In this document: one piece after another, positions 17,524 through 26,475 of the stretch
How the letters are laid out: the number at the start of each line of letters is the position of its first letter
How positions within the stretch are numbered: position 1 is the first letter of the stretch
Assembly: GCA_030729925.1 (NCBI GenBank)
Contig: JANQWK010000025.1
Span: 67,180-118,868, forward strand
Direction: 5' to 3'
Source: Saprospiraceae bacterium
GTDB lineage: Bacteria > Bacteroidota > Bacteroidia > Chitinophagales > Saprospiraceae
DNA: 51,689 bases
Notes under the pieces: generated by a model
Told to the model about the DNA's origin: nothing
The model's database searches: none
The model's input: only the letters and a program-made list of their open reading frames with translations
Position numbers and translations under genes: made by a program

Positions 17524-18774
17524 TTAAGGGAGCAGATATACGATGCCGAATGCCAGTACGGAGGCGATAAGTCCGAACATAAAAATGTTGTAGCAGATGC
17601 GGAGGAACTTGTACTTTTGGGCGAGTACCACGCCCAGGTAGTAGAGGTCGCGGGTCATGGAGCTGTAGAGGAAATCGCTGTCTTTGATCAGTTCTGTCAT
17701 GCCCCAGTGAAACACATCCAGGTCCATTTTGTAGAAATTGCCGAAAAACAGCAAGTTGGCGCGTTTTTGCTCGATATCTTCCCGGGTAAATTCGCCTTTG
17801 GTTATTTTCGGGCGGGTAGAGAGGATAGCAAACACGAGTGCGGTGAGGCATACGACCAAGAGAAGTGCAGTGGGAAAGAATAGTCTTGGTTCGGTTCCGA
17901 TTCGGGGAACCAGGTTGGTGATGACGATAGAGATGATAATAGCATTGATACTGAGCATAATATTGGCCTTGTTATCGGCAATGGAACTCAGGTTGACGTG
18001 TGTGCGGTAAGTGGTTCTGTACATGGTCTCTACTCCTCTTCCGAGATTGACCTGTTTGAGGACGGCGTCATCGTTGGGCAGGCCGTTTTTCTTCTTTTTT
18101 TTCTTGAGGAGGGCTGCGTCCTCTTCGTCAATCACTTCTGCGATGTCAACGGTATCCGGACTGAGCCTCAATTTGTGTTTCATGAGTTGTCGGACATTTT
18201 TTTGTTTTCTTTTGTCGTAGAGATCGCTTGCTACCTGGGTGTAGTAGGCATGGCTAAACAGGAATTCGAGTTCTGCGTCCACCCATTCTTTTTCTGACAT
18301 AACCTGGTTTCGGGTGAGCATGAGTTCTTGTCTGACGCGCCAGCACCTGTCCCAGTACAATTTGCTGCCGAGGTGGCTCAGGTCGGCATCGCACATGATT
18401 TGTTGGAGGAGGTTATCAGGTTTTTGGCCAAATTTGGTGGATAGGATAATTGCACAGACTTGTGTGGTATCGGTTTCCGGATAACTTTTGCTGTTCAGGA
18501 ATTCGCGAGCGTATTCGCAGCTGCGTTCTTCGTGTCCTTCAGAGCCTTGGTCATGACCGGTATCATGGAACCATGCTGCGATTTGGACGATTTCCAGTTC
18601 TTTGTCGGACAGCGCATATCCGTCGGCGATTTGTCTGACAGCTTCCACCACGTCCCGGGTATGCTGATAGTCGTGATACACATGCCGTGCGGATATGCGC
18701 AGGGTGTAGATATTAGCCACATGGGCTTCTACCTCGCTAAGGAGTAAATTGGACGGCTGTTCCATATTTTGCAA
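17524..18774 (-). CDS. HD hydrolase fused to Pycsar-effector-type membrane domain (PycTM/DUF5706)
   Basis: The protein has 416 residues in two parts. Residues about 15-200 form an HD-superfamily metal hydrolase: His34/His38 in YHDYQHT, the HD pair His70-Asp71 in AAWFHDTGHDQGSEGHEE and a distal Asp in CDADLSHLG (129-131). A Lys-rich linker (224-229) leads to residues 251-416, which match the Pycsar effector transmembrane domain: YRTHVNLSSIADNKANIMLSIN, then TM helices about 272-288, 299-318 and 394-414, and the conserved FFGNFYKM segment. In Pycsar systems, PycTM proteins respond to cyclic pyrimidine nucleotides by damaging the inner membrane. HD-PycTM fusions also occur outside defence loci, and no cyclase gene is nearby. 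It is the last gene of a four-gene minus-strand unit, 41 nt after the gene at 18816. Confidence 0.8.
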   Translation of the reverse strand: MQNMEQPSNLLLSEVEAHVANIYTLRISARHVYHDYQHTRDVVEAVRQIADGYALSDKELEIVQIAAWFHDTGHDQGSEGHEERSCEYAREFLNSKSYPETDTTQVCAIILSTKFGQKPDNLLQQIMCDADLSHLGSKLYWDRCWRVRQELMLTRNQVMSEKEWVDAELEFLFSHAYYTQVASDLYDKRKQKNVRQLMKHKLRLSPDTVDIAEVIDEEDAALLKKKKKKNGLPNDDAVLKQVNLGRGVETMYRTTYRTHVNLSSIADNKANIMLSINAIIISIVITNLVPRIGTEPRLFFPTALLLVVCLTALVFAILSTRPKITKGEFTREDIEQKRANLLFFGNFYKMDLDVFHWGMTELIKDSDFLYSSMTRDLYYLGVVLAQKYKFLRICYNIFMFGLIASVLAFGIVYLLP

Positions 18775-18815
18775 CTGGTTTCTTGCTGCAAAATACTAAA
18801 AAATTGAGGGTTCCG

Positions 18816-20015
18816 TTACAAAGGTTCCATAAATCCGACACTACCCCCCACCCAATCCTTATTGAGGTTGTATTTGACCCCGATCATTTCTCCTTTGCTG
18901 AGTCTGACGAGGTTATTCACCATCCGGGGTTGTGGTGCGCCGTCTTCCCAAACCATCAGGATTCGTATTTCGCACTTGGCGCCACCGCTGGGGGTTTGTA
19001 CAACGGGTACGTATTCCACTTTTTTTTGCAGGATATAGTGTTCTGGGGTATGGAGCTGCTGAATATCCTCGCGAGTAACGTTTATTTTCACTCCTGCACC
19101 CGAAAAGGAATACAGCGGTTTGAGCACGTAATTTTCCAGATCATCCGGTATGGGGGTATCCTGACCCAGGATGAAAGATTGGGGCACATAGGGATGTTGG
19201 AGAAACGGCAGGGAGTGTTTGCTGATTTTAAAAAACCAATTGGGGTGTCCCACCCAGTTGATGTTTAGGGGGTCGGTAATTTTGACAGAAGCCTTGAGGT
19301 CGGTTCGCTGCAGCCATTCGTCAAAAATGAGTCGGTTATAGATGCGTTCGATCCCGATTTTTTTGCCATTGGCATTGACGTAATAGAGATCCTGGCCGGA
19401 TTGTCTGAGATCGGTGATGCAGAGGATTTCAAAACCCAGCGCAGCCTTGCCCACCAGAAAGTCAATGGCGGTGTTTTGCTGATAGGGTTGCACATCCATC
19501 AAGACAACATTTTCCGGTTTGGCTCCTCCGATGATGATTTTCCGGAGGATTTCAAAGTAGGAATCGCTGTTGAGTCCGCCAATGAGATGCGGATATTCTT
19601 CTGGGATCGGAAAAAACTTGCGATAGGCATTTGCGATAAAATCCTGGTAAAAATACAGGGATGGAAAACCTTGGGCTTCTATGAGCATAGGGATGAGTTC
19701 GCCACTTTGCTCATCGCGGCAAACCCCGTAGTCCAGTTGCAGAAATGTAGTATGTGCAGACTCTCCCGGTACCGTTTGCTCGGGCAGGAGCGCCTGTTCG
19801 GAAAAGGCCCTAAACTGAGGAGTCATCAGCTGTTGTGCGATGGCCTGTGACGCATCGAAGAGTTTGTCTCTGAAGGAACCCGGAATAAACAAGGGGGTTT
19901 CTGCAATTCGGAAAGGGGGGCGGTGTTGGTATTGCTCGGCGACCCAATCCAGGAAATTTTGGTAGCGGGTAGCCGAGAAGGCCGCATTGTATTGTTGGCG
20001 TACGGTCGAGATCAT
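18816..20015 (-). CDS. ATP-grasp-like protein of unknown function
   Basis: I chose the ATG at 20015 (399 residues). A longer reading from a TTG at 20075 would overlap the preceding gene and adds only 20 low-complexity residues. The C-terminal third looks like the nucleotide-binding half of an ATP-grasp enzyme: NYVLKPLYSFSGAGVKINV (Lys and glycine-rich loop), YILQKKVEYVPVV, then CEIRILMVW and MVNNLVRLSKGEMIGVKYN, which would supply metal-binding acidic and Asn residues. The N-terminal two thirds (YGVCRDEQSGELIPMLIEAQGFPSLYFY) has some resemblance to circularly permuted ATP-grasp proteins. The partner genes are an amidotransferase and another ATP-grasp, so an amide- or peptide-bond-forming pathway is likely. 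No signal peptide or TM segment is seen. Confidence 0.6.
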   Translation of the reverse strand: MISTVRQQYNAAFSATRYQNFLDWVAEQYQHRPPFRIAETPLFIPGSFRDKLFDASQAIAQQLMTPQFRAFSEQALLPEQTVPGESAHTTFLQLDYGVCRDEQSGELIPMLIEAQGFPSLYFYQDFIANAYRKFFPIPEEYPHLIGGLNSDSYFEILRKIIIGGAKPENVVLMDVQPYQQNTAIDFLVGKAALGFEILCITDLRQSGQDLYYVNANGKKIGIERIYNRLIFDEWLQRTDLKASVKITDPLNINWVGHPNWFFKISKHSLPFLQHPYVPQSFILGQDTPIPDDLENYVLKPLYSFSGAGVKINVTREDIQQLHTPEHYILQKKVEYVPVVQTPSGGAKCEIRILMVWEDGAPQPRMVNNLVRLSKGEMIGVKYNLNKDWVGGSVGFMEPL

Positions 20016-20033
20016 GTGTTGGTGTTGGTGTTG
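20016..20033 (-). repeat. Three hexamer repeats abutting a start codon
   Basis: On the minus strand the hexamer CAACAC occurs three times in a row, ending directly at the ATG of the ATP-grasp-like gene at 20015. It forms most of the 46-nt gap after the amidotransferase stop. An unstructured CA-rich leader of this kind could help translation in an organism without Shine-Dalgarno pairing; that is inference. Confidence 0.7.
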
Positions 20034-20061
20034 GTTTTTGTTTTGTACGTGCGAACGAGTA

Positions 20062-20880
20062 TCAGGCCATAACAAGGGTGGTTTCGAGAGCAGTCAACGA
20101 CCTATGCAAAAACAAGGGTAGCACTATCTCATGAGTAAGTCTGATTTTGGTAGCGTCATTAAGTCCATCTATCATTTCCAGGTATTTAGCCTCGGAGTGG
20201 TTTTCAATAACCACCTTCCTTCTTTCAGGCTCGAGGAAATGAACGAGCATACCGTCGGGGTCAGCTTCGGGGTGAAACTGTAGCGCAATCATTTCTTTAG
20301 AAAAGCGAATGCCCATGATGGCGCGTTCCAGCGGAATATGAGGTCTGATTTTTTCGATCGCGAGAATTTCAGCCCCCATTGCCTGCAGTTTGTTGTAATC
20401 GGGCTGAATAACTTGCCAGTCCCTGAAATCAGCTACCCAGAACGGATGGGGCAGACCATTGAAGAGCGGCTCCTTTTTCCCGGCAGGGGTAGGGTGCACA
20501 GGAAAAATACCAAAGGATTTCGTTTTTCGTTTGACCACCTGTGCTAGCTGGAAGTGGATGACGGCCATTTGAAAAGAATGGCAAATGAAAAAAACGTATT
20601 TTTTGCTGTTGTCGGATTCCTGGTTCCAGTTCCAGCAGGCATCGAGCCATTCGTAGTACTTTTTATCCCAGATGCCGTCACCGTCGTAAGGACTTCCTGG
20701 CCCGCCGGTAGAAATGTAAATATCGTAAGAAAGATCCGGGACGTTTGCTGCGCCGCGCACATCAAAAACGTCCCACTCGATTTTGGATTTGAAAGCGGAG
20801 AGAATATCGTGGATGCAACGCATACCCTGGTTAGGGGTGTTGTCGTAGAGGTCCAGAATTGCCGCTTTGAACTTGGCCAT
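20062..20880 (-). CDS. Class I glutamine amidotransferase-like protein
   Basis: This protein of 272 residues has a class I glutamine amidotransferase fold. The oxyanion loop is YISTGGPGSPYDGDG (55-69), the nucleophile Cys100 is in VFFICHSFQMA, and His203/Glu205 are in IALQFHPEADPDG. The full Cys-His-Glu triad is present, so it is probably catalytic, releasing ammonia from glutamine (or acting as a related peptidase). About 60 residues follow the usual domain and are mostly helical. It lies between two ATP-grasp genes (28 nt and 46 nt gaps), an arrangement in which the amidotransferase could supply ammonia to a ligase. It is not GuaA, CarA or HisH by context or length. Confidence 0.75.
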   Translation of the reverse strand: MAKFKAAILDLYDNTPNQGMRCIHDILSAFKSKIEWDVFDVRGAANVPDLSYDIYISTGGPGSPYDGDGIWDKKYYEWLDACWNWNQESDNSKKYVFFICHSFQMAVIHFQLAQVVKRKTKSFGIFPVHPTPAGKKEPLFNGLPHPFWVADFRDWQVIQPDYNKLQAMGAEILAIEKIRPHIPLERAIMGIRFSKEMIALQFHPEADPDGMLVHFLEPERRKVVIENHSEAKYLEMIDGLNDATKIRLTHEIVLPLFLHRSLTALETTLVMA

Positions 20881-20908
20881 ATTGTACAGGTCTCAGGGTG
20901 AAAGAAAT

Positions 20909-22249
20909 TTACTCTTCCTCATGCAAGATGGAGGATCTGATACCGGATTTTCCCAACATCAGCGCTTCTGCCTGTGCAGCCCAGTTGTCTTTCAGCGCCC
21001 TTCCCTTAAAATTGATGAGGAGGGAGTCCAACAAATCACAGGCCAAATCGTTCATACGGCTGATTTGCCAATACGTATAAATACCCATATCGTTGAGTAA
21101 ACTTTGAATGTTTTCGTCAATATGGTTTATTGCCGTGAGGTCGTTTCGCTGATAGGGGTAAGCTTTCCCAATGATAGCCAACAGGGTATGTCGAGCAAGC
21201 TCGGCTGCAGGTCGGGCAAGCGGAGTCACCTTATCTTCCATTTCGGGAGGCTGAGGTGTTGCACTTGAGGGAACTGTTTCTACTTCTGCTACTGCTTCTG
21301 CCGATATGGTTTGTCCTACAGCCTGGGTCATGAAGTTGCCCCAGGTGAGGTTGTTTTGCCCGAATTGCTGGTTGCGTGCCCGCTCAATGGCATAATCGGC
21401 CATGGTCGCTACGACCCAGTCGAAATTTTCCTGACCTACAGATTTTACATCTGCATCCGGAGCCGGGTTACAAAAATCAATGGCATAAGGTATGCCATCG
21501 CGAATGGCTAACTCTACCGTATTAAAATCGTAGCCCAGCGCTTGGTTGATCCGAATCACGGTATCGTGCATGGTTTGCATGAGTTCATCAGATACCTTGT
21601 GGTTGGCCACGTAGCGCAGGTGATGAGGATTGCGGGGTTCGTAGTGCATAATCCGGACGTGTTTGCCTCCGATGCAGTAGATGCGGAAATACGCGTCAAA
21701 CTGAATTTCCTCCTGGAGCAGCATGACCAGTTGGCCGGTTTGGTCGTATTTGCTAAATAGGTCTTCCGGACTGTCAATTCTATAAACGTGCTTCCATCCG
21801 CCTCCGGAAAAAGGTTTCATGTAAGCGGGAAAACCAACATATTCAAATATGTGCTCCCAGTCCATCGGGAAGGCAAGGTTGGTAAAGGAAGCCGCGGTCG
21901 TGTCGTCAGGATGTTCTTTAGAAGGCAACAGCACCGTCTTGGGGACTGCCACACCAATGGTTTCGGCCAGGGCATTGTTGAAAAATTTCTCATCGGCACT
22001 CCACCAGAAAGGATTATTGATCACCGCCGTGCCACCCAGGGCTGCATTTTTCAGAAAGGCGCGGTAAAAGGGAACATCCTGTGAAATGCGATCTACAATG
22101 ACTGCATAATCAGGCGCTTCTGCTTGTTTTACCTTGCTGATGACAACAGGCTCTGCCCGGATATCGTCCAGGTTTTTACTGTTGATTTTTTCTATGAATG
22201 CCTGGGGAAATGACCTTTCCTGACCAAAGAGGATGCCTATTTTTTTCAT
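20909..22249 (-). CDS. RimK/LysX-like ATP-grasp ligase with C-terminal helix-hairpin-helix domain
   Basis: The protein has 446 residues. Residues 1-290 form an ATP-grasp ligase: an N-terminal pre-ATP region (MKKIGILFGQERSFPQ), AYMKPFSGGGWKHVYRI (142-158) with the ATP-binding Lys145 and glycine loop, LLQEEIQFDAYFRIY (178-191) and the Mg-binding Asp258/Asn261 in AIDFCNPAPDAD. An Ala/Pro/Glu-rich linker (about 312-350) leads to a second domain at about 365-435. It reads RNDLTAINHIDENIQSLL then NDMGIYTYWQIS, resembling the helix-hairpin-helix modules often appended to bacterial proteins. The enzyme should form an amide or peptide bond using ATP; substrates are unknown. It is the first gene of the unit, starting after an intergenic stretch with R5. 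Confidence 0.75.
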   Translation of the reverse strand: MKKIGILFGQERSFPQAFIEKINSKNLDDIRAEPVVISKVKQAEAPDYAVIVDRISQDVPFYRAFLKNAALGGTAVINNPFWWSADEKFFNNALAETIGVAVPKTVLLPSKEHPDDTTAASFTNLAFPMDWEHIFEYVGFPAYMKPFSGGGWKHVYRIDSPEDLFSKYDQTGQLVMLLQEEIQFDAYFRIYCIGGKHVRIMHYEPRNPHHLRYVANHKVSDELMQTMHDTVIRINQALGYDFNTVELAIRDGIPYAIDFCNPAPDADVKSVGQENFDWVVATMADYAIERARNQQFGQNNLTWGNFMTQAVGQTISAEAVAEVETVPSSATPQPPEMEDKVTPLARPAAELARHTLLAIIGKAYPYQRNDLTAINHIDENIQSLLNDMGIYTYWQISRMNDLACDLLDSLLINFKGRALKDNWAAQAEALMLGKSGIRSSILHEEE

Positions 22250-22418
22250 GACAAGTGCGTTTGTGGTAATGTGGATATGTAATTCTGCTATCTATTTAGA
22301 AAGATAATAAGATAGGCAGTATTCTTAGAAAAAAATCAAAAGTTTTTATTCGCGATTGTCTGCTTGGCAGCTGTTCTCCCTTCGGGAAAAATTTCTTTTG
22401 GGAAAAGCTGATATAGTA

Positions 22419-22492
22419 GGTTACTTTTTTGGTGGTCGAGGTATTAATAAGGGTAAATCAGGTGCAAGGCACCTTAAGGTGCCTTGCACCTG
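22419..22492 (+). repeat. Dispersed nested-palindrome element, copy R5
   Basis: Copy 5 of 7, with the same orientation as R4. It has the cleanest core: arms CAGGTGCAAGGCACC and GGTGCCTTGCACCTG around TTAA, fully complementary. It lies in the 320-bp gap 22250-22569 between ald (stop at 22570) and the ATP-grasp gene start (22249). Upstream of it, at about 22378, is CCCTTCGGGAAAAA, also found near R4 and R7. I see no strong promoter in the gap. Confidence 0.9.
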
Positions 22493-22569
22493 ATTTATAA
22501 AAAATTGATAATCAATATTTTGTTCTTATTTTTTTATCTCAAACAAGGTCAAAAAAAAGCTATTGAACT

Positions 22570-23796
22570 TTAGAGGTAGGAAGTCACGATCAGGTCCAGG
22601 TCGGTGGATTTGATGCCAAACCGTTGCCCCAGGTATTCGTTGGTGAGCCATCCTTTGTAGAGGTAAATGCCGTGGCGTAGTCCATAGTCCTCGGTGACCA
22701 TACTTTCGAGGTTGGGGTTTGCCGTTTTGAGCAGCATGGTGGTGAGGATGTTGCTGATGGCAATAGAAGCGGTACGGGATACTTTAGAGGCAATATTGGG
22801 TACACAGTAGTGGATGATATCGTGTTTGATGAAGGTAGGTCGGTCGAGGGAGGTCACTTCGGAGGTAGCAAAGCAGCCTCCTTGGTCTATGCTGACATCA
22901 ATAATTACAGAACCGGGTTTCATTTTCATCACGGTATCTTCGCTTACAATCAGGGGGGTTCTGCCGGTTTTGGAATGCATGGCTCCGATTACTACATCGG
23001 CAGTGACGAGTTGTCGCTCCAGATAAACGGTATTGAGTGCCGAGGTATTGAGGGGTCTGCCTACCTGGTTTTGGATGCGTTTGAGTTTGTAAATGTTGTC
23101 ATCGAAAATGCGGACATCTGCTCCCAGTCCGATGGCTGCGCGGGTGGCATATTCTGCCACAATACCGGCACCCAGGATGACTACTTTGGCGCTGGGTACT
23201 CCGGAGATGCCTCCGAGCAGCACTCCCCTGCCCCCGTTGTTTTTGGTAAGCAGTTCAGCGGCTGTCACGATGGCGTTGGAGCCGGCCAGTTCGCTCATAA
23301 TACGCACCACTGGAAAATTACCGGAATCATCTTTGATGTATTCCATGGCCAGTGCGATCACTTTTTTGTCTTTGAGGCGCTGTATATAAGCTGCAGAGAT
23401 GGTGGGCAACTGCAGGGGTGAGATGAGCAATTGACCCGCCCGCATAAGTTCGATTTCCTGGATGGAGGGCGGAGCTACTTTCAGCATCACATCTGCTTTA
23501 TAGACCTCTTCCGGGCTATAGACGATTTCTGCACCGGCTTCTGCATAGTCGTGATCGGGGTAGTAGGCTTTTTCTCCGGCTCCGGCCTCTACAACAATGC
23601 GATGACCGTGGTTGACCAAATTCGAAACAGAAGAGGGGATGAGTGCCACCCGGTTTTCCTCGGGCACAATTTCGCGTGGAATACCTATAAACAAGCGGTC
23701 TGGTCTTTTGCTGCGTTGTAAGGTCTCAGTTTGGGTATGGATCTGCCCCTCGGTCAGTTCTTTGGGAATGGGTATTCTCTTTTCCTGCTCGCTCAT
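22570..23796 (-). CDS. ald: Alanine dehydrogenase
   Basis: This is an NAD-dependent alanine dehydrogenase of the AlaDH/PNT family, 408 residues long, interconverting L-alanine with pyruvate and ammonia. The N-terminal substrate domain begins FIGIPREIVPEENRVALIPSSV after a family-atypical extension of about 35 polar residues; catalytic Lys and His regions follow (VMLKVAPPS, ALAMEYIKD). The NAD Rossmann motif is VVILGAGIVAEYATRAA, and the late motifs IDVSIDQGGCFATSE and IHYCVPNIASKVSRTASIAISN are typical. The protein is soluble, and there are no TM helices as in transhydrogenase. It follows tsaE by 32 nt and probably shares the promoter at 24311-24344. Confidence 0.92.
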   Translation of the reverse strand: MSEQEKRIPIPKELTEGQIHTQTETLQRSKRPDRLFIGIPREIVPEENRVALIPSSVSNLVNHGHRIVVEAGAGEKAYYPDHDYAEAGAEIVYSPEEVYKADVMLKVAPPSIQEIELMRAGQLLISPLQLPTISAAYIQRLKDKKVIALAMEYIKDDSGNFPVVRIMSELAGSNAIVTAAELLTKNNGGRGVLLGGISGVPSAKVVILGAGIVAEYATRAAIGLGADVRIFDDNIYKLKRIQNQVGRPLNTSALNTVYLERQLVTADVVIGAMHSKTGRTPLIVSEDTVMKMKPGSVIIDVSIDQGGCFATSEVTSLDRPTFIKHDIIHYCVPNIASKVSRTASIAISNILTTMLLKTANPNLESMVTEDYGLRHGIYLYKGWLTNEYLGQRFGIKSTDLDLIVTSYL

Positions 23797-23828
23797 ACAT
23801 CCTTTGATTTGGTTGATTCAGTATAGCC

Positions 23829-26345
<2,517 letters not shown>

Positions 26346-26395
26346 TTAGCAGGTCTTACCGAATTGTTGTACTTGTTCAGTTGTTTTGTGTGTTA

Positions 26396-26464
26396 TTTTC
26401 CACAAACTGTGGATAAAAAACGGGATACCAACAGAGGTGTGTCGGTACCTTTATAGTATCCACA
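26396..26464. promoter_or_regulatory. Cluster of three DnaA-box-like 9-mers upstream of nrdJ
   Basis: TTTTCCACA (26396-26404), TGTGGATAA (26408-26416, an exact reverse complement of the consensus TTATCCACA) and GTATCCACA (26456-26464) lie in the 130-bp gap between gyrB and the reductase gene. The first two form an inverted pair 3 nt apart. The third follows a -7-like TACCTTTA (26446-26453), so it would lie at the transcription start. Confidence 0.5.
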
Positions 26465-26475
26465 AAACAACAATT

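Noticed and set aside
17524-18774. A complete Pycsar defence system
   Set aside because: No nucleotide cyclase (PycC) is present in the window, and HD-PycTM proteins are also known outside defence loci.
26346-26475. The gyrB-nrdJ gap as the chromosome replication origin
   Set aside because: Three DnaA-box-like 9-mers and a nearby gyrB are suggestive, but there is no dnaA, no long AT-rich unwinding region and the gap is only 130 bp. Promoter control is the simpler reading.
26346-26475. Cobalamin riboswitch before the B12-dependent reductase
   Set aside because: The 130-bp gap lacks a B12-box-like sequence and room for the aptamer fold.
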